Assembly (NCBI RefSeq): GCF_042654585.1
Contig: NZ_JBHSGR010000009.1
Location: 62,001 to 126,000, forward strand
Direction: 5' to 3'
Length of the DNA stretch: 64,000 bases
DNA from: Geodermatophilus arenarius
GTDB taxonomy: Bacteria > Actinomycetota > Actinomycetes > Mycobacteriales > Geodermatophilaceae
Below, piece after piece: positions 34,855 to 43,604 of the stretch. The notes beneath the pieces are model-generated. The model was not told the origin of the DNA. It saw only the letters and a program-made list of their open reading frames with translations, and did no database searches. The stretch's first letter is position 1. The number at the start of each line of letters is the position of its first letter. The translations under genes were made by a program, and so were the position numbers.

Positions 34855-35550
34855 GTGCTCCGCCTCGATCCCGGCCGGGGCAGCGACTTCCCACCGGTGG
34901 TGGTGGCTCTCGGTGCGCACTGTGACGACATCGAGATCGGTGCGGGAGGCCTGCTGCTCCAACTGGCCGAGGCGTGGCCAGGCGCGCGGCTGCACGCGCT
35001 CGTTCTCTGCTCGACATCCGAGCGCGAAGCCGAGACAACCGCTTCCTTGAAGTCCTTCAGCGCCGGGCTGGACCTCGAGCTCACCGTCCTCGACCTCCCT
35101 GACGGCCGGCTGCCGGCGCACTGGGACGCTGTGAAGCAGGCGGTGGAGGACACCGGTGTGCGGGCCCGGGAGGCGGGGGACGTCCGCGTTGTGCTCACGC
35201 CGTGCCGCGGCGACCTGCACCAAGACCACCGTCTGGTCGCGGAGCTCGCCCCCACGGTCTTTCGACGTCACCTCGTGCTCGGGTACGAGATCGCCAAGTG
35301 GGACGGCGACCTTGGGCGCCCGGCGGTGCACCTGCCGGTGCGGCCGGAGCTCGCCCAGCGCAAGGCGGAGCTGCTGATCGAGCACTACCCGTCCCAGCAC
35401 GACCACGACTGGTTCGACCGCGAGGCGTTCCTGGGTCTCATGCGGGTGCGCGGCATCGAATGCCACACCCGCTACGCCGAGGCCTTCTACTGCGACAAGA
35501 TCACCCTGGGCGTCAGCGCCCCGGCACTACACGAGCGGGGGTCGTCATGA
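34855..35550 (+). CDS. PIG-L family deacetylase
   Basis: 231 residues from GTG 34855, which follows the preceding TGA without a gap. Zinc motif AHCDDIEIGAGG (His22, Asp24, Asp25) and the later HQDH segment match the GlcNAc-PI/mycothiol deacetylase fold. These enzymes remove N-acetyl groups from amino sugars. Next to CDP-sugar genes it may deacetylate an N-acetylated sugar intermediate or lipid-linked sugar. Overlaps the next gene by ATGA. Confidence 0.85.
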   Translation: MLRLDPGRGSDFPPVVVALGAHCDDIEIGAGGLLLQLAEAWPGARLHALVLCSTSEREAETTASLKSFSAGLDLELTVLDLPDGRLPAHWDAVKQAVEDTGVRAREAGDVRVVLTPCRGDLHQDHRLVAELAPTVFRRHLVLGYEIAKWDGDLGRPAVHLPVRPELAQRKAELLIEHYPSQHDHDWFDREAFLGLMRVRGIECHTRYAEAFYCDKITLGVSAPALHERGSS

Positions 35551-36569
35551 GAGTTCTCCTCACCGGTAGCGAGGGGTACCTCGGCACCGTCATGGCGGAG
35601 GTCCTGGCCGAGGGTGGCCACGACGTCGTCGGCTTGGACAGCGGCTATTTCATCGGAGCCACGTTAGGCCCCGAGCCGGAGCGGCCGCCGCTGATCCGGC
35701 GCGACCTGCGTGACGTCAGCGCGGAGGACCTGACCGGCTTCGACGCGATCTGCCATCTGGCTGCCCTGTCGAACGACCCACTGGGCGACCTCGCGCCCGA
35801 GGTCACGTACGACATCAACCACGCGGCGAGCACACGACTGGCCCGGCTGGCGCGCGACGCCGGCGTTCGCCGGTTCCTGTACGCCTCGACGTGCAGCGTG
35901 TACGGCGCCTCCGGCACAGACGAGGCGCTGGACGAGAGCGCTCCGCTGGCGCCGGTGACCCCGTACGCCGAAAGCAAGGTGCGCGTTGAGGCCGACCTCC
36001 ATGACCTTGCCGACGACGACTTCGAGCCGGTCTCCCTGCGCAACGCCACGGCATTCGGCTTCTCACCGCGGTTGCGCGCCGACATCGTGCTCAACGACCT
36101 GGTCGCCTCGGCGGTGTTGGACGGTGAGGTCGTCGTCCGGTCGGACGGCACGCCGTGGCGCCCGCTCGTGCACGCCCGGGACATTGCCGAGGCGTTCCTG
36201 TCCTGCCTTGAGGCGCCGCGAGAGGCGGTCCACGACCAGGCGTTCAACGTCGGCATGGACAGCGAGAACCGCCGCATCGCCGACATCGCCGAAGTCGTCG
36301 CGGAGGCCGTGCCCGGCGTCGCGGTGCGGATCACCGGCGAGTTCGGCGGGGACCCGCGCTCCTACCGAGTCGACTTCGGCCGGATCAGCCGCGCCGTGCC
36401 GACCTTCAAGCCCACGTGGAGCACGCTCGACGGCGCCCGCGAACTGGCCGACGCCTACCGAAGGTTCGGGCTCACCCGCCCCATGCTCCGCGAGCGTTTC
36501 ACCCGCCTCGCCCGGTTGCGCCGGCTACAGGAGGAGGGCCGGCTCGCCGAGGACTTGAGGTGGCGGTGA
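35547..36569 (+). CDS. NAD-dependent epimerase/dehydratase (extended SDR)
   Basis: 340 residues from ATG 35547, overlapping the deacetylase stop. TGSEGYLG (6-13) binds NAD; ASTCSVYGASG and PYAESK (Tyr, Lys) supply the catalytic residues, and the C-terminal substrate region includes PLVHARDIAEAF. It is not an RfbG-type CDP-glucose 4,6-dehydratase by motif, being closest in style to nucleotide-sugar epimerase/reductases. It probably acts on a CDP- or dTDP-keto sugar; exact reaction uncertain. Convergent with the RmlC-like gene, 11 bp apart. Confidence 0.85.
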   Translation: MRVLLTGSEGYLGTVMAEVLAEGGHDVVGLDSGYFIGATLGPEPERPPLIRRDLRDVSAEDLTGFDAICHLAALSNDPLGDLAPEVTYDINHAASTRLARLARDAGVRRFLYASTCSVYGASGTDEALDESAPLAPVTPYAESKVRVEADLHDLADDDFEPVSLRNATAFGFSPRLRADIVLNDLVASAVLDGEVVVRSDGTPWRPLVHARDIAEAFLSCLEAPREAVHDQAFNVGMDSENRRIADIAEVVAEAVPGVAVRITGEFGGDPRSYRVDFGRISRAVPTFKPTWSTLDGARELADAYRRFGLTRPMLRERFTRLARLRRLQEEGRLAEDLRWR

Positions 36570-36580
36570 GCCTTACCGGC

Positions 36581-37144
36581 TCACCGCGCCGGCACCGTTC
36601 CCAGCCGCCGCAGGAGCTGCCGCCAGCTCCCCGCCCCGGCGTCCCGCTCGGAGACCACGGTGACCGGCGCCGGCCAGCGGATGCCCAGGTCCGGATCGTC
36701 GTACCGGACCGCCACGTCCTCAGCCGGGTCGTGCTCGCGGTCGATCCGGTAACAGACGTCCGCCCACTCGGTGAGGACCTGGAAGCCGTGCAAGAAGCCC
36801 GGGGGCACGTAGAGGTGTCGTCCTTCCTCGTCGTCGAGCCGGAACACCGCACTGCGGCCGAACGTGCGCGAGCCCGGACGGGCATCGACGAGGACGTCGA
36901 GCACCGCGCCGCGGGCGCAGCGCACCAGCTTGGCCTCCCCCGCTCCGGCGCGCCCGTGCATCCCGCGGACGACGCCCTGCCGCGACCGCGACTGGCTGTC
37001 CTGCAAGAACCTCCGCACGTCCACGCCCGCCTTCTCGGCGACCGCGACGTCCAGGGTCCTGACGAACCACCCCCGTTCATCGGCGTGTCGCACCTCGGGG
37101 AGAAAGCACACCACGTCGTCCAGCCTCGACCGCTCGATCCGCAC
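36581..37144 (-). CDS. dTDP-4-dehydrorhamnose 3,5-epimerase family protein
   Basis: 187 residues from GTG 37144. Cupin fold of RmlC: VVRGMHGR (catalytic His of the RGxH motif), VLDVLVDARPGSRTFGR and YVPPGFLHGFQVLTEWADVCYR. All key positions exist, although GMHGR replaces the more usual GLHYQ. It could be the RmlC of the rhamnose pathway or a 3- or 5-epimerase of the CDP-sugar series; lying divergent (38 bp) from the methyltransferase-like gene supports the branched-sugar route. Confidence 0.8.
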   Translation of the reverse strand: MRIERSRLDDVVCFLPEVRHADERGWFVRTLDVAVAEKAGVDVRRFLQDSQSRSRQGVVRGMHGRAGAGEAKLVRCARGAVLDVLVDARPGSRTFGRSAVFRLDDEEGRHLYVPPGFLHGFQVLTEWADVCYRIDREHDPAEDVAVRYDDPDLGIRWPAPVTVVSERDAGAGSWRQLLRRLGTVPAR

Positions 37145-37182
37145 GGCGGCAGTCTCGCGCAGGCTGCGGCCCGGAGGGTGCG

Positions 37183-38289
37183 GTGAGTGCGCCCGGGCCC
37201 TGCCGTTGGTGTGGCTCGAGGGCCGGCCAGGTGGTGCTTGACCTCGGCTGGCAGCCGCCGGCCGACGCGTTCCCGTTACCCGGCGACCCGCCGGTCGCCG
37301 ACCATCCCCTGCGCCTGTGGTCCTGCCAGCGGTGCGGGCTGGTCCAACTGCCTGACCGATCCCCCGTCCCCGACGAGCCCCGGGCGGTCGAGCCAGCAGC
37401 GCTCCGAGACCACGCGCGCGACTCGGTGGCCTGGGGCCTCGCCCAAGGGCTGCTTCTCCCCGGACAGTCGGTGCGCGAGTTCGGGAGCCCCCATGGCGGC
37501 AGCTGGCTCGGCCCGCTCACCGCTGCCGGCCTGTGGGAGTGCATAGCGAGCGACGAGCCGGTGGACGTCGTCGTGGACGTCATGGGACTCATGCACGAGG
37601 AGGACCAACGCGGCGGACTGGAACGCCGGCTGCAGGTCCTGGCTCCGTCCGGAGTCCTCGTCCTCGTCTTCCCGCCGCTGGAGACAGTCGTGGAGCACGG
37701 CCAGTGGAATGCGGTCCGCCACGGGCACCACGCCTACCCGTCGACAGCGAAGGCGGCACGGCAACTCCACGAGTGCGGGCTGACGGTCGTTGCGACGGAC
37801 CTGCACCCTCTCTACGGCGGGACGAGACTGCTGGCCGCACGCAGACGCGGCTGGGGAGCGTCGCGGACCGCCTCCGTCCCGCTGCCGCCGGACGTCCCGC
37901 GGTCCGCCTGCACGAACTTGGCCCGAGAGGTCGATGTGACCACTGCGGCGCTGCGTGATCACCTGCGGCGCCAGGCGGCGGCCGGCCGACGAGTGCTCGG
38001 ATACGGCGCCGCCTCCCGCGCCGTCCCGCTGCTCGTCGCAGCCGGGGTGGGGCCGGATCTGCTGCCAGGAGTGGCCGACGCATCCCCGGCCAAGCAGGGC
38101 CGGCTGATCCCCGGCGTGAGGATCCCCGTGATCAGCCCATCGGAGCTGATTGCGGCCCATCCCGACGAGGTGCTGCTGCTCCTGCCCGACCTCTTGGAGG
38201 AGGTACGGAGCTCCTTGCTGGAGGTGGAGCGCCAGGGCGGGCACTGGCTCCCGGTCGACAGTCTCTTGCAGAACGGAGTCCCTCGGTGA
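37183..38289 (+). CDS. C-methyltransferase-like protein with degenerate SAM site
   Basis: 368 residues from GTG 37183 with GGAGGG upstream. N-terminal zinc motif (CRWCGS ... CQRCGL) and C-terminal half (VLGYGAASRAVPLLVAAGV, VADASPAKQGRLIPG, LLLLPDLLEEV) identify the sugar C-methyltransferase family, but the SAM-binding loop reads REFGSPHGG instead of VEVASNDGY and the usual YHEHFSY is RHGHHAY. Compared with the intact relative at 44.7 kb it is about 60 residues shorter in the middle. It may be a non-methylating relative or have altered cofactor use. GTGA overlap with the next GT2 gene. Confidence 0.75.
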   Translation: MSAPGPCRWCGSRAGQVVLDLGWQPPADAFPLPGDPPVADHPLRLWSCQRCGLVQLPDRSPVPDEPRAVEPAALRDHARDSVAWGLAQGLLLPGQSVREFGSPHGGSWLGPLTAAGLWECIASDEPVDVVVDVMGLMHEEDQRGGLERRLQVLAPSGVLVLVFPPLETVVEHGQWNAVRHGHHAYPSTAKAARQLHECGLTVVATDLHPLYGGTRLLAARRRGWGASRTASVPLPPDVPRSACTNLAREVDVTTAALRDHLRRQAAAGRRVLGYGAASRAVPLLVAAGVGPDLLPGVADASPAKQGRLIPGVRIPVISPSELIAAHPDEVLLLLPDLLEEVRSSLLEVERQGGHWLPVDSLLQNGVPR

Positions 38290-39272
38290 TCCCGCAGTCC
38301 GACCAACCCCTGGTGACGGTGGCCATGCCCACCTACCGGCGGCCGGAGATGTTGCGCCAGGCGATCGAATCAGCTTTGGCCCAGACCTACTGCAACACAG
38401 ACATCCTCGTGTCGGACAGCGCGGCGGACCCACTGATCGAGAAGCTGGTGGCCAGCTACGGGGACCCGCGGCTGCGCTACCGGAACAACGGGGCCGTCAG
38501 CGATCTCATCACGAACCTGAGGGCTGTTTACACCGCCGCTCGCGGCGACCTGATCGCCACCCTGCACGATGACGACCTTTGGGAGCCCAACTTCCTCAGT
38601 TGCCTGGTACCGCCCCTAGTCGAGAACCCGGACGTTGTCGTCTCGTTCGGCGATTTCTGGGTGATGGACGCAACCGGCACCGTACGCCCGGACCTCTCAG
38701 CGAGATACCGCAACCGGGAGGGGCTTCGTCCGGGACGTCACCAGCCCTTCTTCGACCTGGCCATCACCGTGCGCGCTCTTTGCACCCCGATGGCCGCCGT
38801 CTTCCGCGCCTCCGCCGTCGACTGGACTCAGTGGCGCCAGGAGGCGGGCACCGCGAACGACCTCTGGCTGGCCTACCTGCTGGCTCGCTCAGGCGGAGCG
38901 GCTTGGTACGAGCCCACCCGTGTGTCTCGGTATCGCCACCACTCCATGGCGTCGACGACGGTGGACGAGAACGACCGAGGCGCCATCTGGTGCTTCAGCC
39001 GCTTTCTCGAGGACGAGCAGTTGAGGTCGCTGCACGCCGACATCCGGCGGGCGGCCGCGTTCCCTCACACGAGCCTGGCCCTCTCGGCCCTCTGGGAAGG
39101 TGGTGCAGGTGCCCGCCGCCGTGCAGCCCGTCATCTGGCCACCGCCTTGCACAGCGCGGTCACCCCCAGGACGCTGGCCGCCTTGGCGCTACTGCCGTGG
39201 CCTTCGCCTGCGCGCAGACGGGTCATCGGGGCGATCAGCGACCTCCGGTCTCGTCACAACGGTCGGGGATGA
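38286..39272 (+). CDS. GT2 family glycosyltransferase
   Basis: 328 residues from GTG 38286, coupled to the methyltransferase-like gene (GTGA). VTVAMPTYRRPEMLRQAIES opens the GT-A fold; ILVSDSAADP, LHDDDLWEPNF (metal motif at about 99-101) and the acceptor segment AGTANDLWLAYL follow. It adds a sugar to the lipid-linked unit; donor unknown. The 3' end overlaps the convergent GT4 gene by 38 bp. Confidence 0.85.
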   Translation: MIPQSDQPLVTVAMPTYRRPEMLRQAIESALAQTYCNTDILVSDSAADPLIEKLVASYGDPRLRYRNNGAVSDLITNLRAVYTAARGDLIATLHDDDLWEPNFLSCLVPPLVENPDVVVSFGDFWVMDATGTVRPDLSARYRNREGLRPGRHQPFFDLAITVRALCTPMAAVFRASAVDWTQWRQEAGTANDLWLAYLLARSGGAAWYEPTRVSRYRHHSMASTTVDENDRGAIWCFSRFLEDEQLRSLHADIRRAAAFPHTSLALSALWEGGAGARRRAARHLATALHSAVTPRTLAALALLPWPSPARRRVIGAISDLRSRHNGRG

Positions 39273-40506
39273 GGTCCGGGCGCCCGGTGCGGGGCCGAAA
39301 TCGACCGACCGAACGAGGGATCAAGCGGGAGGCACTCCGCAGCACCCCGTGACCACGCCGGACGCGGCGCGACGCCCCGGCGGCGCGGCAGAAGACCTCG
39401 AGGATCGTGGCGGCTGTCCGATCCGCGGAGAACGATTCACGGAGATGGGGCTCAGCCTGACCGGCTCGGCGAGCCAGCTGAGCCGGGTCATCGAGATGGG
39501 CGCAGATGGCTTCGGCCAGCGCCTGAACGGATTCCGGTTCCACGAGCTGGCCGTATCGCCCCCCGCCGAGGACCATGCCAGGACCCCCGGCCTCGCAATC
39601 CGCTGCAATCGTGGGGACGCCCAGAGCGATCGCCTCGAGCAGCACCGTACCGACGGCCTCGACCCGAGCGGGGTGCACGAAGGCTGCGCCTCGCGAGATC
39701 TCCGGCAAGGGATTCCTCATGTGCCCCGTGAACGTGACGGCGTCCGCGACCCCGAGGTCATCAGCAAGGCGCCGGAGGGCAGTTTCCTCGGGTCCGCGTC
39801 CGATGAGGACCAGGCCGACGCGACGCCCGGTCTCGTGCACTCTGGCCAGAGCCCGGATCAGAATGTCGTAACCCTTGTGTGGCTGCAGTTCACCGCATGC
39901 CACCAGGGACTGCTGGGTCGTGCGGGGTGCTTGGGCACCCGCCTCCGGCAAGGCTGACCGCCGCACGGCGTCCACATCGATTCCCGTCGTGGCGATGGTG
40001 ATCTTGGCAGGCGAGACTCCAATCCGCTTTGCTGCCTCGGCTGACCCGGTTGAGACGCACAGGACAGCGTCGGCGTGCCTGATGCAGAAGCGCCAGATCG
40101 GCTGCAGCCATCGGGGGAGATAGAGAGCATGGGAGTAATCGGCGATGGACTGGACGTAAACGACGAAGGGACGGCGAGTCACGCGGGTCATGCCGTAGGC
40201 GAGCGGCACCGACATGCCGACTTCACTGATCACGAGGACGACATCGGCTGCTGCCACCACTCGCAAGGAGCGCAGCAGCGCTCCCGGAAGCGCCTTGCGG
40301 AACCGCCGAACGCGGCTGTCGCCGTAAGTCAGTGTTGCACCGGCGGGCGGCATGAGGCGCCGCCCGTCGACGCCGTACTTGAAAGACAGGTAGTCGACCC
40401 CACATCCCGCCTTGAGCCAGAGACTGGACAACCTGTGAACCCAGCGAAGACTGCCGTTGTCGTCGAGGGTGTCGATGACGACGAGGATCGAACGCAGGGA
40501 GGGCAT
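39235..40506 (-). CDS. GT4 family glycosyltransferase
   Basis: 423 residues from ATG 40506, with GAAGGAAGG eight bases upstream. Acceptor domain: SILVVIDTLDDNGSLRWVHR and VYVQSIADYSHALYLP. Donor domain: VACGELQPHKGYDILIRAL (about 225), LVLIGRGPEE, TFTGHMRNPLPEI and the ARVEAVGTVLLEAIALGVPTI E-x7-E signature. The last 45 residues are basic and loosely composed and overlap the convergent GT2 end. Role: repeat-unit glycosylation, sugar unknown. Confidence 0.86.
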   Translation of the reverse strand: MPSLRSILVVIDTLDDNGSLRWVHRLSSLWLKAGCGVDYLSFKYGVDGRRLMPPAGATLTYGDSRVRRFRKALPGALLRSLRVVAAADVVLVISEVGMSVPLAYGMTRVTRRPFVVYVQSIADYSHALYLPRWLQPIWRFCIRHADAVLCVSTGSAEAAKRIGVSPAKITIATTGIDVDAVRRSALPEAGAQAPRTTQQSLVACGELQPHKGYDILIRALARVHETGRRVGLVLIGRGPEETALRRLADDLGVADAVTFTGHMRNPLPEISRGAAFVHPARVEAVGTVLLEAIALGVPTIAADCEAGGPGMVLGGGRYGQLVEPESVQALAEAICAHLDDPAQLARRAGQAEPHLRESFSADRTAATILEVFCRAAGASRRVRRGHGVLRSASRLIPRSVGRFRPRTGRPDLIPDRCDETGGR

Positions 40507-41143
40507 GTCGTGGCCTTCCTTCGTACGAGACTTGAGGTACAGCGCGGCTGACGAGCGGACAAACGTGGCTGGGCGATCTGGGACGGGCACCGCGCCTTCC
40601 GGCAGACGACCTGCGCCGATCGTGCCGCCGTGGTGGCCGGCGACGCGTTGACTCTGGACTGTGACCTCCAACGCCACAAGGAACTACGTCACCGCTCGCC
40701 AGGATCTCCCCGCTCGAACTGCAGCGGATCCAACCCCGAACAAGTCGGAGCTGCACCATCTCGGGTCTGGCAATCCCGGTGCGCCACATCCCGATCGTCC
40801 GGAGAAGGCTCGCGCTGGGTGAGCAGCGGCTGACTGGAAGCATCCCGCAATCAGTCAGGAGGCGTCCTGACCGGCATCGGCATCGGCATCGGCTCCAGCC
40901 CCTGCCCCACGGTCGCAAGCCTCCCCGTTCCCGTGTACGGATGGCTGGCGAAGTTGCTGACCCGCGGGGGACAGAAGTGTAGGTTCCAGCCACTCCGATG
41001 GCCGAGCCAAGTCAACCTGCCCCCGCGGGACCACCGGCTCCTACGGGAGGCACTCATGAGCAGCAATCGGCCGTCGATCCCATAGGCCGCCTCTTCGAGA
41101 ACGGCCTCGGCGTAGGAGCGGGTCTTCCGAAGGAGGGGCCGCG
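40507..41143. other. Intergenic region before the flippase
   Basis: 637 bases with no credible gene. It contains the divergent promoters of the GT4 (leftward) and flippase (rightward), a hairpin at 40854-40871, and a short GCATCG-type direct repeat near 40874-40893 that looks trivial. Confidence 0.45.
40854..40871. promoter_or_regulatory. Short hairpin/inverted repeat
   Basis: GTCAGGA and TCCTGAC are perfectly complementary (7 + 7 bp, 4-nt spacer) in the middle of the gap between divergent genes. It could be an operator or RNA hairpin; no gene end is close enough to call a terminator. Confidence 0.3.
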
Positions 41144-42475
41144 TTGAGCATTCCGACTCAGCGAGACCTGCAACCCAGCCTGTGGCAATCCGCCCTCCGA
41201 CGGTTCATGGCCCACGGTATGGCCCCGGTGTGCTCGTTCATCGCCGGGCCGATCCTTGCCCGGTCATTGGGAGTCGAGGGCCGGGGCCTCGTCGCCGCGG
41301 TCACGGCCCCACTGACGCTGGCATTCATGATCGTGTTGTTGGCAATGGGGGAGTTGCTCACTGCGGAAGTGGCGTCGGAGCGATCGAGCAAGCGGGATGC
41401 CTTTTGGGGCGGCACCGTCATCAGCGTCTCCATTGGGATCGTCCTAGCGACGATCATTCATGTCCTCGCTCCGGTCCTGGTGCCCGATCACGCCGAAGCG
41501 GCTCACCTTCTCCAAGTTCTCGCCTGGTGCCTCGTTCCTGCGGGTGTACAGGTGAGTCTTCGTGCACTCCGACAAGGCGAGAGACGTTACAAGATGCTGA
41601 ATCGCGAGCCCCTGTTCGGTTCCGTCGGGCGGCTGGTCTGCCTGCTGCTGCTCTGGGGGTTTGGCTGGCTCAACATCGTGACCGCGGCCGTCACCACAAC
41701 GTTCTTCATGTTCGGGACCGGACTCCTGCTCGGCAGGCCTCCGCCGCCGGACCTGGCCAGATCGTGGCGGAACATCTGGACCGCTATCCGGGGACAACTA
41801 CGCCGCTGTTCCGTACTTCTGGTCGGAAGCCTGGCCTTCATCCTGACGATGAGGGCCGACCAGCTTCTCTTGACGCCACTCGCCGGGCCGAAACAACTCG
41901 GTCTCTACGCGGTCGCAGTGACGCTCGCGGAAATACCGCTGCTCGCCGCCGACACGGTACGAATGATGGTGCTCGCCGAGGCGGCATCACGGCGCGACCC
42001 CTACTTCGTGGCCAGAGCGTGCCGACTGCTGATCGCATTCCTTGTCCTGATCGCGATCGTAGGAGCAGGGCTGTCGCCACTGCTCATACACATCCTGTAT
42101 GGGGCGTCGTTCTCTGGGGCCGCCTTACCGGCGGCTGTCCTTCTGGCCGGGACCACAGTTCTCGCACCTGGATCCTTGATGTCTGCCGGGTTGATCGCCT
42201 TCGGCCACCCGAAGGCGTCTACTCTGCCGACCCTTCTGGGATTGTTGGTTACGGCTGTCGTCGCACCGGTTGCCGTGATCTGGTGGGGTGCACTAGGAGC
42301 TGCGCTGGCGAGCGTCGTCGCATATCTCGGGTCCTCGATCCTGGCCCTCGTGCTGTTTCGCCGTCATGAGGGGATCGGCTTCGCTGACAGCCTGCTCATC
42401 AGGTCCTCGGATCTCGTACTGGTCCTCCGCCGAGTGCGAAGCGCCCTGAGTGCACGGCGGGCGAAGCAAGCGTGA
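41144..42475 (+). CDS. Polysaccharide flippase (MOP superfamily, Wzx-like), copy 1
   Basis: 443 residues from TTG 41144; AGGAGG seven bases upstream strongly supports this unusual start. About twelve hydrophobic helices arranged in two halves, beginning with LWQSALRRFMAHGMAPVCSFIAGPILARSLGVEGRGLVAAV, a typical MOP opening (PxLAR..G..G). Wzx proteins flip the polyprenyl-linked repeat unit across the membrane before polymerisation. A second, only distantly similar flippase is at 60 kb, so two glycans or two substrates may be handled. Confidence 0.87.
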   Translation: MSIPTQRDLQPSLWQSALRRFMAHGMAPVCSFIAGPILARSLGVEGRGLVAAVTAPLTLAFMIVLLAMGELLTAEVASERSSKRDAFWGGTVISVSIGIVLATIIHVLAPVLVPDHAEAAHLLQVLAWCLVPAGVQVSLRALRQGERRYKMLNREPLFGSVGRLVCLLLLWGFGWLNIVTAAVTTTFFMFGTGLLLGRPPPPDLARSWRNIWTAIRGQLRRCSVLLVGSLAFILTMRADQLLLTPLAGPKQLGLYAVAVTLAEIPLLAADTVRMMVLAEAASRRDPYFVARACRLLIAFLVLIAIVGAGLSPLLIHILYGASFSGAALPAAVLLAGTTVLAPGSLMSAGLIAFGHPKASTLPTLLGLLVTAVVAPVAVIWWGALGAALASVVAYLGSSILALVLFRRHEGIGFADSLLIRSSDLVLVLRRVRSALSARRAKQA

Positions 42476-42720
42476 CCCAGGTTGTTGGTGATTCGCGGGA
42501 GTGAGGCGTGGTGGTGAAGTCGTCGACGATCCGCGATGCAGCGACACCGAGCCTCGAGGCTCAGGCAGTGACAACCCATGGCGAGGACTCCCCGCGCCTG
42601 CTCACGGAGCGCAGTCCGATCACATGATCATCTGCCGCCGGAACAGAAACCCGGAGGTGTTGCCCCGCGAGATCCACCTACCCGCAGGAGCAAGCCCACC
42701 GACGGCAGCAGATTCCCTCG

Positions 42721-43413
42721 TCACCACTTGAAGAAGGGACGTATCCGCACATCCGTCACTTCCGCGGTGCGCGGCAACTCGAGCGCACCCAACACCGCGG
42801 CTGCGACGTCCTCGGGCTGGAGCAGCCGCTCGGGGCGATAGGGGCGGCCCTCCGCTTCGTGCAACCGCGCCTGGCGGGGCGTCGCTGTGCGCCCAGGGAA
42901 GACACTCAACACACGTACTCCCAAGCCGTTCACCTCGTCACGAAGCGCATCGGCGATTGCCGCGAGGCCGTACTGCGTGGCGGCGAACTGACCCACACCG
43001 GCGCGCGCGTTGCCGTAGATGCTCGAGTTCACGAAGACCACATCGCCCTTGCCCGAGCACAGGGCAGGCAACAACGCCTGTGTCAGCGTGTATGGAGCGC
43101 GCAGGTTCGCCCGATACTGGCGATCCAGGTTCTCCACAGGAGCGTCGGCGATGGGCCCGTGCGAGATCGCGCCGGCGCAGTGGACCAGTACGTCAAGCCG
43201 CATGACCTCCTCGGCTAGCGTGTCGATGGCTGCATCGTCCGTGAGGTCGAGTATCCGCGGTCGGACACCACTCCCGAGTCCATCGAGTCCCTCGGCGCGC
43301 CGACCCACCGCATGCACCTCGACACCGCGTTTCGCGAGGGCCCGAGCAATTGCTGCGCCGATCCCGCTGCTGGCGCCTGTGACAACTGCCACGCGACCGG
43401 CTAGGTCCGACAT
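42721..43413 (-). CDS. Short-chain dehydrogenase/reductase lacking the catalytic Tyr and Lys
   Basis: 230 residues from ATG 43413. Cofactor motif TGASSGIG (12-19), HCAGAISHG and NSSIYG (Ser130) are intact, but the YxxxK motif is replaced by FAATQ: Phe143 for Tyr and Gln147 for Lys, at the correct 13-residue distance from Ser130. The codons (TTC, CAG) were checked in the sequence. The protein should bind NAD(P) but not perform normal SDR chemistry; a binding, regulatory or altered catalytic role is inferred. Last gene of a leftward group with the Cys-rich duplicated protein and the C-methyltransferase. Confidence 0.85.
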   Translation of the reverse strand: MSDLAGRVAVVTGASSGIGAAIARALAKRGVEVHAVGRRAEGLDGLGSGVRPRILDLTDDAAIDTLAEEVMRLDVLVHCAGAISHGPIADAPVENLDRQYRANLRAPYTLTQALLPALCSGKGDVVFVNSSIYGNARAGVGQFAATQYGLAAIADALRDEVNGLGVRVLSVFPGRTATPRQARLHEAEGRPYRPERLLQPEDVAAAVLGALELPRTAEVTDVRIRPFFKW

Positions 43414-43604
43414 GCCTGTGCCCGACTATGCCTGGAGGACGAGGTCTGACCGACACGCCAGATGGGACAGCAACACGGCGCTGGGGAAGCGTTCGTGCTG
43501 CCGTGCTCCGTCATCCCTCTGACACGCGCCGCCCATCAGGGACGACTTCTCTGCGCGGCTCGGTCGGTGCCTGCACTCATGGATCCTCCGTGTCATCGGC
43601 TCGT

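Noticed and set aside
38286..40506. Convergent overlap of 38 bp between the GT2 and GT4 ends as a sign of mis-annotation
   Set aside because: Both stops are unambiguous and both proteins keep full domains; short convergent overlaps are ordinary here (also 20 bp at 20232-20251 and 14 bp at 56789-56802).
40874..40893. GCATCG direct repeats
   Set aside because: Only three to four short units in non-coding DNA; no functional setting.
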